In this document: positions 51,579-61,242 of the stretch, one piece after another
Position numbering within the stretch: position 1 is the first letter of the stretch
Layout of the letters: every line of letters begins with the position of its first letter
Source: VBOC01 sp964512655
GTDB taxonomy: Bacteria; Bacteroidota; Ignavibacteria; UBA10030; SZUA-254
Assembly: GCA_964512655.1 (NCBI GenBank)
Contig: CAZEJT010000001.1
Location: forward strand, 62,001-126,000
Direction: 5' to 3'
Length of the DNA stretch: 64,000 nt
The notes under the pieces: model-generated
Database searches by the model: none
Told to the model about the DNA's origin: nothing
Seen by the model: only the letters and a program-made list of their open reading frames with translations
Program-made: the position numbers and the translations under genes

Positions 51579-52643
51579 ATGAGTCCTCTCTTTATGAATC
51601 GTAAGCTGTGGTTCCTTGTTTCCGGGGCCATCCTCGTCGGAATTGCCGTTATCGTGATTGTCAAGGTGGCGGGCGGAAGCTCCGCCGACCTCACCCGCCG
51701 CAGCGCGGCTCTCGTGCAGGCAGAATCGCCGCGAAGGGATACCGTTTTCTACCAGCTGAAGTTTACGGGAGATGTCATCCCCGTGAGCCAGGCGACGATC
51801 GTCTCGAAGGTAAGCGGGAGCCTCGAACGGGTTGCCGTAAATATCGGCAGCCGGGTGACCGAGGAGCAGGCCCTGGCGCTGATCGACACCACGGAACTCT
51901 CACAGCAGGCGATGCAGACCGGCGCGGCGTACGAGAACGCCCGTGTGAATTTCGAGCGCACGAAAGAGCTTGCCGAGCAGAATCTTCTGGCGAAACAGGA
52001 CCTCGACAACGCGAACGCGGCCATGAAGATCGCCCAGGCGAATTATGAAACGGCGCGCACGCGCCTGAGATACGCCCACATCACGGCCCCCTTCGCGGGT
52101 ACAATCACCAAACGGTATCTCGATCCCGGAGCGGTGGTCACCGCGAGCACAACGCCGCTGTTTGCGCTGATGGACCTCGCTGCGATGAAGATAGTTGTCA
52201 ACGTCCTGGAGAAGGACATTCCGCGGATCACCGCGGGAAAGGAAGCGATCATCACCGTGGATGCATTTCCCGGCCGGCAATTCCGGGGTACGATCACCCG
52301 CGTGAGCGACGCGGTAGACCTTTCGACGCGCACGATGGCTGTCGAAATCGATATCCCCAATCAGGAGCATCTCCTCAAACCGGGGATGTTTGCCGGGATC
52401 ACGTTGATCGTCGACGTGCACCCGAAGGCCGTCACGATACCCACCCAGGCGCTCCTGAAGGACGATCAGGGGTCGTTCGTCTTTCTTTTCGACGGCTCGG
52501 CTGCCCGTAGGAGGAATGTGACTCCCGGAATCGAGCAGAGCTCGCGCACGGAGATCCTCGCCGGGCTCGACGGAAGCGAGCGCGTGATCACGACCGGGCA
52601 GCAATACGTCAAGGACGGAGCCCAGGTTACCCTGCAACGCTGA
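51579..52643 (+). CDS. RND efflux periplasmic adaptor (MFP)
   Basis: 354 residues, or 349 if the ATG at 51594 is used; AAGGA is too near the first ATG and rather far from the second. An N-terminal membrane anchor (LWFLVSGAILVGIAVIVIV), a lipoyl-like domain split by a coiled-coil hairpin (VSKVSGSLERVAVNIGSRV ... ITAPFAGTITKRYLDPGA), a beta-barrel and a C-terminal proximal domain. It links the RND pump to the TolC channel encoded just downstream. The 190-bp gap upstream has no clear gene. Confidence 0.9.
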   Translation: MSPLFMNRKLWFLVSGAILVGIAVIVIVKVAGGSSADLTRRSAALVQAESPRRDTVFYQLKFTGDVIPVSQATIVSKVSGSLERVAVNIGSRVTEEQALALIDTTELSQQAMQTGAAYENARVNFERTKELAEQNLLAKQDLDNANAAMKIAQANYETARTRLRYAHITAPFAGTITKRYLDPGAVVTASTTPLFALMDLAAMKIVVNVLEKDIPRITAGKEAIITVDAFPGRQFRGTITRVSDAVDLSTRTMAVEIDIPNQEHLLKPGMFAGITLIVDVHPKAVTIPTQALLKDDQGSFVFLFDGSAARRRNVTPGIEQSSRTEILAGLDGSERVITTGQQYVKDGAQVTLQR

Positions 52644-52655
52644 CAGAGCCGACTT

Positions 52656-55600
52656 ATGTGGCTGACGCGCCTCGCCCTTCGCTACCCGATATCCACCTTT
52701 TTGTTCGCGATAACGATCCTGATCCTCGGGTTCGTGTCCTTCCGCCAGCTTCCCGTTGACCTTCTGCCGAATATAACCGTCCCCGTCGTCAGCACGGTGA
52801 CGTTTTACTCCGGCGCAGGCCCCCTCGATATGGAGCAATCGGTGACGGTCTTCATGGAGAGGGGAGTGAGCTCGGTCAACGACGTGGATTATGTCCAGTC
52901 CTCCACGCGCGAAGGGATCTCACAGGTGCGCGTCAATTTCAACTGGAACGCAAATCTCGACGTCGGCCTCGTCGACGTCGTCCAGCGCGTCAACCGTATC
53001 ATCAGCCAGCTCCCCACCGGCGTATCCCAGCCCATCGTTCTCCGGTTCGATCTGACCAACATTCCTGTCTGCAACATCGCTGTTTCGGGAACCATGGACG
53101 AGCGCGATCTGTACGACCTCGGCCTCAACGTCATCGAGCCGCAGATCGAACACCTGCCCGGAGTTGCCTCGGCGCAGGTGCTGGGGGGACGGATACGCGA
53201 GATCCACGTCACCGTCGACCGGAACCGCGTAACGGCGCTCAAGATCCCGATGCAGACGGTCCTCAACGCCGTCGCGAACTCGAACCTTATCCTTCCTTCG
53301 GGCGATCTGAGAATCGGCCGGTTCGACTATTCGCTGAAGACCGAGAGCCGCTTCAACGTTGTGAAACCGATGGAGGACGTGATCGTCAAGGTGGTGAACG
53401 CCGTCCCGATCCGGCTGAAGGATATCGGTTCAGTCGACGACAGCTACCAGGAGCAGACGGAGCTGATCAGGATCGACGGGAAGCCGGGCCTGACACTCAG
53501 AGTGCAGAAGCTCGCGAGCGCCAACACGGTCGAAGTGGTGGACAACGTCCTGCACGCCATTCCAAAGCTTACAGGGATCCCCGAGAACGTGAAAATGACG
53601 CTCTCCTTCGACCAGTCGATGTACATCCGGCAGACGATCTCAGGCCTCCAGAGGGAAGCTTTCCTGGGCGCATTCCTCGCAATGCTCATTATCCTCTTCT
53701 TCCTGCGCAATCTGCGCGGGACCCTGATCATCATAGTGGCCATCCCGCTCTCGATCCTCCTTGCGTTCATCTTCTTCCGCTTCGGGAGCGTGACCCTCAA
53801 CATCATGACCTTCGGCGGCCTGGCGCTTGCCGTCGGGCGGCTCGTCGACGACTCGATCGTCGAGCTCGAGGCCATCTCACGCCATTATAACCACCGCAAG
53901 GAAGGGCAGTCGAAGCTCGAGGCAACGCTGGAGGCGGCGAAGGAGGTCGCCTCGCCGATCTTCGTCTCGACCCTCACGACCGTGATCGTTTTTCTGCCGA
54001 TCGTGTTCCTGGCGGGAATTGCGAAGATGCTCTTCATCCCGCTCACCGTCACGATCACCGTGGCGCTCTTCGGCTCCTTCTTCGTCTCGCGGACGGTTAC
54101 GCCCCTGATGTGCCTGAAATCCCTTCCCCCCGAGAAACCCCTCGATAGGGAATCGCGCAGGCTTTCGGACCGCCTCAGGGTTGCGTCGAACGATTTCATC
54201 GAAGGCCTCGACACCTGGTACGGCAAGAGGCTCACCTGGACGCTCAATCACCGTGGGAAGGTCGTGTGGACCATCGTCATCCTTGCGGTTCTTTCGCTCG
54301 GACTGGTGAAGTTCGTCGGGACGGAGTTCTTCCCCGATCAGGACGAGGGACAGTTCACGATCAACGTGAAGCTGCCCGTCGGAACCCGCTCGGACGTGAC
54401 AGACCAGTTCGTCAGGCGCGTGGAAGACACGCTCAGGGCAAACGTCCCCGAGATGCAGGCGATGATCTCCGATATCGGTGTTCCCGCCGCCCGAAGCGGC
54501 AATTTCTTCGGACGGAATTCGGGAAGCCACGCCGCGAATATCCAGGTGGCGCTCGTGGAGCCGGGCCGGCGAAACAGGAGCGTCTTCGACGTCATCAAGG
54601 CGGTGCGGCCGAAACTGGCCATGATCCCCGGAGCCACGATCTTTATCAGCCCGGGGGGGATCCTGCGCTTCCTCCTCAACTTCGGCTCGAACGCACCCAT
54701 CGACGTCGAGATCCGCGGATTCGATATCGACGACGGGACGAAACTTGCGAAGACGATTTCCGGCATCGTCCAGTCGACCCCAGGCGCCACCGACGTCCAG
54801 TCGAGCCGCGAGGATAACCTTCCCGAGCTTCGCGTGAGAATCGACCGCGATAAGGCCGGGGTGCTGGGAATCAACGCGGCGGACGTTTCGAACACGATCA
54901 ACACGTGCATCAACGGGTCGGTAGCCTCCCTCTATACCGACCCGGTGAACGGGAACCAGTACAATATTCTCGTCCGCTTGAGCGAGGGCTACCGTTCCAA
55001 CATCGATGATCTGAAGAACATCGTCGTCGCGGCCTCGGGCGGCGAAGACGTGCAGCTCGGCAACATCGCGACGATCGAGAAGGCGAACGCTCCGGTGCAG
55101 ATCGACCGGAAGTACCAGCAGAGGCTGATTGATGTCACCGCGAATGTCATAGGGCGCGACCTCGGGAGCGTCGCGGCAGACATTCAGGCCAAAGTCAATC
55201 ACCTCCAGCTTCCCCCGGGGTTCGAGGTGCGGCTGACGGGAAACGTGGAGCAGCAGCAGAAGACCTTCCGCGACCTGCTTCTCGCCTTCGCACTGGCGAT
55301 CCTTTTGGTCTATGTCGTGATGGCATCGCAGTTTCAGTCGCTCATCGATCCCTTCATCATCATGTTCACGGTCCCGCTCGGGATTATCGGGGTCTTCTGG
55401 ATGCTCTTTCTGACCGGCACAACGCTCTCGGTCACCTCGTTCCAGGGGATCATCGTGATGGTCGGGATCGTCGTGAGCAACGGAATCCTGCTGGTCGACT
55501 ACACCAACCATCTCCGCCGGGCCGGCATGGAGTTGAGGGCGGCGGTGCTGAAGGCCGGCATCACCAGGTTGAAGCCCATCCTGATGACTTCACTCGCCAC

Positions 55601-55787
55601 GGTTCTCGGACTCATTCCCATGGCGATCGGGCTCGGTGGAGAGTCGACCCAGGCCCCCCTCGCCATCGCCGTCATCGGGGGTTTGACGGTATCGACGACG
55701 CTGACGCTCTTCTTCGTTCCGGTGCTGTACACGCTCTTCGAAGAGCGGTTTAAGAGGGAGATGAATCCGGAGCCGGCCCAGGGATGA
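52656..55787 (+). CDS. RND efflux pump, AcrB/HAE1-like
   Basis: A 1043-residue inner-membrane transporter with the usual duplicated plan: one span, a large periplasmic loop, six spans, then the same again. Key features are FGGLALAVGRLVDDSIVELE in span 4, where an acidic residue pair is expected, and the second-half GIIVMVGIVVSNGILLVDY. It should pump hydrophobic or amphiphilic drugs out by proton exchange, with the MFP before and TolC after it. The stop overlaps the tolC-like ATG by 4 bp. Confidence 0.93.
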   Translation: MWLTRLALRYPISTFLFAITILILGFVSFRQLPVDLLPNITVPVVSTVTFYSGAGPLDMEQSVTVFMERGVSSVNDVDYVQSSTREGISQVRVNFNWNANLDVGLVDVVQRVNRIISQLPTGVSQPIVLRFDLTNIPVCNIAVSGTMDERDLYDLGLNVIEPQIEHLPGVASAQVLGGRIREIHVTVDRNRVTALKIPMQTVLNAVANSNLILPSGDLRIGRFDYSLKTESRFNVVKPMEDVIVKVVNAVPIRLKDIGSVDDSYQEQTELIRIDGKPGLTLRVQKLASANTVEVVDNVLHAIPKLTGIPENVKMTLSFDQSMYIRQTISGLQREAFLGAFLAMLIILFFLRNLRGTLIIIVAIPLSILLAFIFFRFGSVTLNIMTFGGLALAVGRLVDDSIVELEAISRHYNHRKEGQSKLEATLEAAKEVASPIFVSTLTTVIVFLPIVFLAGIAKMLFIPLTVTITVALFGSFFVSRTVTPLMCLKSLPPEKPLDRESRRLSDRLRVASNDFIEGLDTWYGKRLTWTLNHRGKVVWTIVILAVLSLGLVKFVGTEFFPDQDEGQFTINVKLPVGTRSDVTDQFVRRVEDTLRANVPEMQAMISDIGVPAARSGNFFGRNSGSHAANIQVALVEPGRRNRSVFDVIKAVRPKLAMIPGATIFISPGGILRFLLNFGSNAPIDVEIRGFDIDDGTKLAKTISGIVQSTPGATDVQSSREDNLPELRVRIDRDKAGVLGINAADVSNTINTCINGSVASLYTDPVNGNQYNILVRLSEGYRSNIDDLKNIVVAASGGEDVQLGNIATIEKANAPVQIDRKYQQRLIDVTANVIGRDLGSVAADIQAKVNHLQLPPGFEVRLTGNVEQQQKTFRDLLLAFALAILLVYVVMASQFQSLIDPFIIMFTVPLGIIGVFWMLFLTGTTLSVTSFQGIIVMVGIVVSNGILLVDYTNHLRRAGMELRAAVLKAGITRLKPILMTSLATVLGLIPMAIGLGGESTQAPLAIAVIGGLTVSTTLTLFFVPVLYTLFEERFKREMNPEPAQG

Positions 55788-57067
55788 CCACCCAGCGCCT
55801 TCTTCTTGCCGCGCTGACGTTCTCCACCGGCGCATGGGCGCAGACGAAAACTCCCGCTTTCGATTCGCTCTCGATGGAGCAGGCGGTGTCTCTGGCCCTT
55901 GAGCACAATCCCTCGCTGCGCGTGGCGGCCGCAAATCTCGAAGCGGCGAACGCGGGGTTGACGGGCGCCGTGTCCGGATACTATCCCTCGATCACCGGGA
56001 CGGCCAGCGTCGCCCGGAGCGACGGCGCATTCGTTCTCAATCCTCCGGTGCGCACTCAGTCGTACAACACCTACGCGACCGGCGTGCAGGTCCAGCAGAC
56101 GATCTTCGATTTCGGAAGGACGATAGGGAAGGTTTCGGCCGGCGGCGGCTTCGTCGATGCCGCGACGTTCGACCAGGAGGGGGCCCGCCAGAGCGTAGTC
56201 ATGAACGTGCAGCTCGCGTACTACTCTCTGATGGAGGCGGCCGAAATCTCCCTGGTGGATTCTGAGGCGGTCGGACAGACGGGAGAGCATCTGAGGCAGG
56301 CCCGGGCCTTCTACAGCGTGGGAAGGAGGCCTCAATCCGACGTGACGAAGGCGGAGGTCGATCTGGCGAACGCCGAGGTCAACCTGATCGGCGCGAGAAA
56401 TCAGGTGCGCCTCGCGAGGGTGGCGCTCGAGAACGCAATGGGAGTCCATTCGATGGGGGAGTTCAGGGTCCGCGAAGCGTTCGACGTCCCGCCATTCTCA
56501 CCTACACTCGATTCGGCTGAGGCGGCGGCCTTCAACAGCAGGCCCGAGATCCTCGCCTCGAGGGTGCGCGTGGAGGCGGACAGGGCGCTTGTCTCTGCGG
56601 CGTGGAATCAGAATCTCCCGGTACTCTCCGCAGCCGGAACGTGGACATGGACGAATTTTGATTTCCCTCTTTTCAGCCGGTGGAACGCGGGAGTGACGCT
56701 GACGCTTCCCATCTTCCAGGGCTTCGCGGTCAAGGCGCAGGTGGACCAGGCGCGCGCGGCGGCGGACGCCGCGCAGGCGGGGCTCGAGCTCTTGAACGAG
56801 TCGGTGCGGCAGGAGGTGGCGCAGGATTACCTCAGCCTGCGCGAGGCGCGGGAGCGCATCGATGCGGCCACCAAGCTGCAGCAGCAGGCGGAGGAGAATT
56901 TCCGGCTCGTCGACCGGCAGTATGCCGCCGGCATCGGCACGGCGATCGACGTGGCCGACGCCCGCCTCTCGCTCTCGAACGCCAGAATCACGAAGATCCA
57001 GGCGCTCGTGGATTACAATTCCTTCCTCGTCAGATTACAGCGTTCGATCGGGGCGATACCCAGGTGA
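55784..57067 (+). CDS. TolC-family outer-membrane channel
   Basis: A 427-residue protein with a short signal peptide (LLLAALTFSTGAWA) and two OEP repeats: long Ala/Glu/Arg-rich coiled coils with motifs such as SLEHNPSLRVAAANLEAANAGL (in two parts), YASLMEAAE-like YYSLMEAAEIS and QEVAQDYLSLREARERI. It forms the outer-membrane exit of the RND pump. Its last 13 codons (from VRLQRSIGAIPR) are repeated downstream in a 93-bp duplication. Confidence 0.92.
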   Translation: MTTQRLLLAALTFSTGAWAQTKTPAFDSLSMEQAVSLALEHNPSLRVAAANLEAANAGLTGAVSGYYPSITGTASVARSDGAFVLNPPVRTQSYNTYATGVQVQQTIFDFGRTIGKVSAGGGFVDAATFDQEGARQSVVMNVQLAYYSLMEAAEISLVDSEAVGQTGEHLRQARAFYSVGRRPQSDVTKAEVDLANAEVNLIGARNQVRLARVALENAMGVHSMGEFRVREAFDVPPFSPTLDSAEAAAFNSRPEILASRVRVEADRALVSAAWNQNLPVLSAAGTWTWTNFDFPLFSRWNAGVTLTLPIFQGFAVKAQVDQARAAADAAQAGLELLNESVRQEVAQDYLSLREARERIDAATKLQQQAEENFRLVDRQYAAGIGTAIDVADARLSLSNARITKIQALVDYNSFLVRLQRSIGAIPR

Positions 57068-57213
57068 TATTGCCGTCCTTCCCCTCGCTGGTGTCACGGT
57101 ATGGACCGTGACACCAGATTCGTCAGATTACAGCGCTCGATCGGGGGGATACCCAGGTAGTATTCAGGTCCTTGCCCGCTGGTGTCACGGTATGGACCGT
57201 GACACCAGATTAG
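57028..57213. repeat. 93-bp tandem duplication of the tolC 3' end plus a family A palindrome
   Basis: CGTCAGATTACAGCG begins at 57028 and again at 57121, 93 bp apart. Each unit contains the last codons of the TolC gene, its own in-frame stop (TGA, then TAG), a spacer and a complete GGTGTCACGGT/ACCGTGACACC palindrome (57089-57116 and 57180-57207). Only the first copy belongs to the gene. Confidence 0.85.
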
Positions 57214-57255
57214 CGCGGTGAGCCGTAAGGGGATTCGTTCCTTCCGATGGACAAC

Positions 57256-57304
57256 GCCGGCTGAAGCCGGCGCCTACAACCGGTGCCTACAACCGGCGCC
57301 TGCC
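57256..57304. repeat. family B palindrome with partial tail repeats
   Basis: A complete GCCGGCTGAAGCCGGCGCCTAC unit followed by two shortened units ACCGGTGCCTACA and ACCGGCGCCTGCC. With the duplication above, these fill the 344-bp gap 57068-57411; no gene is seen there. Confidence 0.8.
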
Positions 57305-57339
57305 GGATCCGCATGCCGATGTGACCACCCCCGATCCGA

Positions 57340-57368
57340 TTGCAAGTCAAGTGCTTTCCCGCTATATT
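57340..57368 (+). promoter_or_regulatory. candidate promoter of the GT9-cdsA-rimO envelope operon
   Basis: TTGCAA-N17-TATATT, 43 bp upstream of the TTG start of the glycosyltransferase. Confidence 0.5.
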
Positions 57369-57411
57369 GATCATATAGACCGCCAGCCGAAAGAACCCGG
57401 ATTTCCATCGC

Positions 57412-58455
57412 TTGGATCAGCCTTTCCGCCGCGTTTTAATCGTCCGTACAGACAGAATCGGTGATGTGATTCTGACCCTCCCGATGGCGCGGGCCCTCAA
57501 ACGGCATTCACCCCCGGTTCACATCGCGTTTTTGATACAGCGCTATACCTCGGAAATCGTAGAGGGCGATCCCGGAGTCGACCAGGTCGTCTACTACGAC
57601 GACGGGGACCGGAATATCCCCTTTTTCAAGCTTGCCTCGACCCTTCGCCGGGAGCGATTTGACGTCGTCTTCCATACGCACCCCCGCTTCCGTCTCGCCC
57701 TGATAACCCGTTTCGCAGGGATTCCCGTGCGCGTGGGGACGGGATACCGCTGGTATTCCTTCCTGTTCAACAGGAAGGTCTTCGAGCACCGGAAGGACGC
57801 GAAACGGCACGAATTGGAATACAACCTCAGACTTCTGGAATCGATCGGCTGTCCGGTGGAATACGGATCTGTGGTGCCCTCCCTCCAGGTCCAGTCAGAG
57901 GCGCTCGACGAGGTCGGCGAGCTCCTCTTGCGCCTCGGCGTGAAGAAGGAGGAGCGGGTCGTCGTTGTCCACCCTGGGAGCGGCCGCTCGGCGAGAGACT
58001 GGAGCGCGAAAAACTTCGGCCTCCTCGCCCGTCTCATCGCTGACCTGCCGAATGTCCGTCTGGTGATCACGGGAGGGAAGGCGGAAGAAGGGGTCGTCAG
58101 GGAGGTGGCGGAGATCTGCGGCAACACCGCGATTGAGATCGTGAACCGGTTGAACCTGAGGGAGTACGCGGCCCTCGCAAAACTGTCATCGCTCTTCATC
58201 GCGAACTCCACCGGGCCTTTGCACATGGCGGCCGCGGTGGGGACGCCCGTCATAGGCTTGTATCCCCAGGTAACGCCCCTGAATGCAAGGCGGTGGGGGC
58301 CGTACACCGGAAAGAAAACTCTTTTCACTCCGGAGGGGAAACCCGAGGATTGCTCGCGCTGCCTTTCCCCCGGCGCGCAGGGGTGTGATTGCATGGATTC
58401 GATATCCGTCGAGGAGGTGTTCAGGGCGTCGCGCGAATATCTGAAGAGTGAGTGA
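57412..58455 (+). CDS. glycosyltransferase family 9 (heptosyltransferase-like)
   Basis: 347 residues from a TTG start; no in-frame ATG lies upstream. GT9 motifs are RTDRIGDVILTLPMARAL at the N-terminus, VVHPGSGRSARDWSAKNF, and NSTGPLHMAAAVGTPVIGLYPQ. It would add heptose or a related sugar from a nucleotide donor to lipopolysaccharide core. It heads an operon of seven closely packed genes dealing mainly with the envelope. Confidence 0.88.
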   Translation: MDQPFRRVLIVRTDRIGDVILTLPMARALKRHSPPVHIAFLIQRYTSEIVEGDPGVDQVVYYDDGDRNIPFFKLASTLRRERFDVVFHTHPRFRLALITRFAGIPVRVGTGYRWYSFLFNRKVFEHRKDAKRHELEYNLRLLESIGCPVEYGSVVPSLQVQSEALDEVGELLLRLGVKKEERVVVVHPGSGRSARDWSAKNFGLLARLIADLPNVRLVITGGKAEEGVVREVAEICGNTAIEIVNRLNLREYAALAKLSSLFIANSTGPLHMAAAVGTPVIGLYPQVTPLNARRWGPYTGKKTLFTPEGKPEDCSRCLSPGAQGCDCMDSISVEEVFRASREYLKSE

Positions 58456-58465
58456 AAACCGATTG

Positions 58466-59308
58466 ATGAGTCCATCGCTGTTGCCGCGCATCCTTCTGGC
58501 CGCGTTGATCGGATCGGCTCTCACATCCGGGACGTCCCTTCCGCAGACGAAGCCGGCGGCGCGCTCCGATACATCGAGGGCGGCTCCCGACACCCTGCGG
58601 AAAGTTCGAAACACGGCCTTCGGCGCGGGGGAGAACCTGCGGTTCGATGTCAGCTATCTCGGCGTCTCCGCGGGCGAGGCAACGTTGAAGATATCCGATA
58701 CCGTCGTGCACCGAAGGAAATGCCTCCGGGTGGATTTCACGCTCGTGTCGAAGGCGTTCTTCAATTACTTCTACAAGGTGTACGACCGCTACAGCACCGT
58801 GATCGACGCAGAAGGGCTCTTTCCCTGGCGTTTCGAGCAGCATATCCGGGAGGGGGGCTACAAGCGCGACTTCTCGGCCGATTTCGACCAGGTCCGGCAC
58901 CTCGCGAAGACGTCCGAGGGGACCCGCCCCACTCCCGCCTATGTTCAGGACATGATGTCCGCCCTCTACTTTTCGCGGTCGGTCGATTTCAAATCGTACA
59001 AGACCGGGCAGAAGCTCCATCTGCAGAACTTCTACAAGGACTCCACCTACCAGCTCGATGTCAAGTTCAGAGGGCGCCAGACCATCGAGGTGGAGGCGGG
59101 GAAGTTCAACTGCATCGTCATCGAACCTCTGGCGCATGAAGGGGGATTGTTCCGGAGCGAGGGGAGACTCTTCGTCTGGCTCACGGACGACGAACGCAGG
59201 ATGCCCGTCCGTGTGAGCACAAAGATCAAGATCGGCTCCGTCGATTCCGAGCTTCTCGAATACAGCGGGATCAACGGTCCGATCGACGCGAGAATCAAGG
59301 AGGAATAG
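58466..59308 (+). CDS. DUF3108 domain protein, probably periplasmic
   Basis: 280 residues from ATG 58466; a GTG at 58448 inside the end of the previous gene is the alternative. Signal peptide LLPRILLAALIGSALTSG. The mature part matches the DUF3108 plan: AGENLRFDVSYLGVSAGEATL, YKVYDRYSTVIDAEGLFPWRFEQ in two parts, and a C-terminal FVWLTDDERRMPVRV. The family is of unknown function and often sits beside lipopolysaccharide or membrane genes, as here. Confidence 0.8.
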   Translation: MSPSLLPRILLAALIGSALTSGTSLPQTKPAARSDTSRAAPDTLRKVRNTAFGAGENLRFDVSYLGVSAGEATLKISDTVVHRRKCLRVDFTLVSKAFFNYFYKVYDRYSTVIDAEGLFPWRFEQHIREGGYKRDFSADFDQVRHLAKTSEGTRPTPAYVQDMMSALYFSRSVDFKSYKTGQKLHLQNFYKDSTYQLDVKFRGRQTIEVEAGKFNCIVIEPLAHEGGLFRSEGRLFVWLTDDERRMPVRVSTKIKIGSVDSELLEYSGINGPIDARIKEE

Positions 59309-59311
59309 CGC

Positions 59312-60274
59312 TTGGCCTCTAAGCCCGTCTACGAGCAAATCGATCTGACCAGGGTCAGGACGATACCCATCCGCCGGAGGAAGAACAAGGTGCGGCTCGG
59401 GGAATTTGCAAAGGTGTTCCATCCGAACAAGGAATCGTTCTCTTCCTTCCTGCGCTCGTTTCCCCGCATCCTCGCAGCGGAGGATCTGAGGAGGCTTGCC
59501 GACGACGTGGTGCGGGCCCGACAGCGCGGAAAGCCGGTCATCGTGATGATCGGGGCGCATGTCATAAAGGTCGGATGTTCCCCCCTGCTCGTCGATCTCA
59601 TCAGAAGGGGAACTATCACCTGCGTGGCAATGAACAGCGCGGCGGCGATTCATGACGTAGAGGTCGCCCTCTGGGGGACGACCTCGGAAGACGTGGAGAC
59701 GAACCTCCATAACGGCACGTTTGGGATGGCACGCGAGACGGGCGATTTCATCAACGGCGTACTTCGCAAAGGGATGAAGGGGGACGCCGGGGGATACGGC
59801 GAGGTGCTCGGCTCGGCGCTACGCAAGGCGCCCAACAAACGCCTGAGCCTTCTTGCGACCTGCAGGGAGCTTCGGGTGCCGGTGACCGTCCACGCGGCGA
59901 TCGGCACCGATATCATTCACCAACAGCCTTCGATGGACGGCGCCGCGACCGGCGAGCTTTCGTTCCGCGATTTCAAGGTTCTCTGTTCCGTCGTCAGGGA
60001 CTTGCGCGGCGGCGGGGTTGTGATAAACATCGGTTCCGCAGTCGTGCTTCCCGAAGTGTTTCTCAAGGCGCTTACCGTTGCGCGCAACCTCGGCTACCGC
60101 GCCGAGGGATTCACGACGGCGAATTTCGACATGATCCAGCAGTACCGCGGACGCGTCAACGTCGTTCAGCGTCCGACGAAGAAGAAGGGAAGGGGATACA
60201 TGTTCACCGGACACCACGAGATCATGATCCCGCTGGTGTGCGCGATGATCAACGAACGACTGAGCGGCCGATGA
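59312..60274 (+). CDS. conserved protein, distantly deoxyhypusine-synthase-like
   Basis: 320 residues from a TTG start. The region GKPVIVMIGAHVIKVGCSP, LIRRGTITCVAMNSAAAIHD and GTDIIHQQPSMDG resembles the Rossmann-type NAD fold of deoxyhypusine synthase. Bacteria lack its eIF5A substrate, so the activity must differ (perhaps on a small molecule). I am not sure of the relationship. It lies between DUF3108 and a CPBP protease gene in an envelope operon, and its stop overlaps the next start. Confidence 0.5.
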   Translation: MASKPVYEQIDLTRVRTIPIRRRKNKVRLGEFAKVFHPNKESFSSFLRSFPRILAAEDLRRLADDVVRARQRGKPVIVMIGAHVIKVGCSPLLVDLIRRGTITCVAMNSAAAIHDVEVALWGTTSEDVETNLHNGTFGMARETGDFINGVLRKGMKGDAGGYGEVLGSALRKAPNKRLSLLATCRELRVPVTVHAAIGTDIIHQQPSMDGAATGELSFRDFKVLCSVVRDLRGGGVVINIGSAVVLPEVFLKALTVARNLGYRAEGFTTANFDMIQQYRGRVNVVQRPTKKKGRGYMFTGHHEIMIPLVCAMINERLSGR

Positions 60275-61242
60275 CGGAGCTTACCGACTCCGCCCCGGAG
60301 GCGCGGCCTTCGGAGGGCGCAGAAGAGGCGCTCCGGCCGGACGCCGGGGCCAGGCCTCCTCTCATCGAGCGGTACAACATTTCCCCGGTGCTGTTCGGGA
60401 TGATCGCCCTCGCGGGGATCTTTGTGGCCTACCAGGTGATCGGAGGACTGGTCACGTATTTTCTCATCGGCGCCCTGCCCGCGCCGGGTGAGATCGGCAT
60501 CTACCGGCTCACCACCTCGCTCGGCGAAATCCTCCTCGTCTTTCTCCCAACGCTTCTGCTGGTCCGCATGGCGACGCGTTCGCCGGAGCGCTTCCTCCGC
60601 CTCAGAGCGCCGGATCCCCGCGCGCTTCTCATCCCCATAGTCGGAATCTTCTCCCTGCAACAGATACTCCAGATCTACCTCGTCCTTCAGGACAAGATCC
60701 CGCTCCCGAGCGAGGTTCAGAACCTCGTCCGGCAGTTCAAAGAGCTCTTTGACGAACTCTACACGAAGCTCCTCTCGGCAAACTCTCCGGCGGAGCTCGC
60801 GGCGGTCATCCTGGTCGTCGCGCTCGTGCCGGCGGTGACGGAGGAGCTTCTCTTCCGGGGCCTGATCCAGCGCCTCTTCGAAAAGGGGCTCGGGCCCGCA
60901 CGCGGGATCGTTCTCACGGGGATCATCTTCGGGGCGTATCACCTGAACCCGTTTTCTCTCGTCCCACTGGCGGCGCTCGGGGTCTACCTCGGTTTCATCG
61001 CCTATCGCGCAGACAGCCTATGGGTGTCGGTGGCGGCACACTTTTACAACAACGCGATGGCGTGCTTCGCCAGCTATTTCCACATGGACCAGGACGCGGT
61101 CGTCACCGGCGATCCTGCGAAACTCCCGCCGCTCCTGCTCATCGGTACGGCGCTCTTCTTCGGGATTCTGTTCGCCGCATCGACCGCGGCGTTCCTTCGC
61201 GTCACGACTCCCCGGGACAGAACACTGGAGGCGGCTGCTTGA
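60271..61242 (+). CDS. CPBP (Abi/CAAX-type) intramembrane metalloprotease
   Basis: 323 residues from the ATG in the ATGA overlap. About eight hydrophobic spans. The family motifs are EELLFRG, FGAYHLNPFS and AAHFYNN, which supply the glutamates and histidines of the metal site. An N-terminal stretch of 30 charged residues precedes the first span. CPBP proteins process prenylated or membrane proteins; the target here is unknown. Confidence 0.87.
   Translation: MTELTDSAPEARPSEGAEEALRPDAGARPPLIERYNISPVLFGMIALAGIFVAYQVIGGLVTYFLIGALPAPGEIGIYRLTTSLGEILLVFLPTLLLVRMATRSPERFLRLRAPDPRALLIPIVGIFSLQQILQIYLVLQDKIPLPSEVQNLVRQFKELFDELYTKLLSANSPAELAAVILVVALVPAVTEELLFRGLIQRLFEKGLGPARGIVLTGIIFGAYHLNPFSLVPLAALGVYLGFIAYRADSLWVSVAAHFYNNAMACFASYFHMDQDAVVTGDPAKLPPLLLIGTALFFGILFAASTAAFLRVTTPRDRTLEAAA

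Noticed and set aside
53877..55511. Minus-strand reading frame of 544 codons
   Set aside because: Antisense shadow of the RND pump gene; low complexity rich in Arg, Asp and His.
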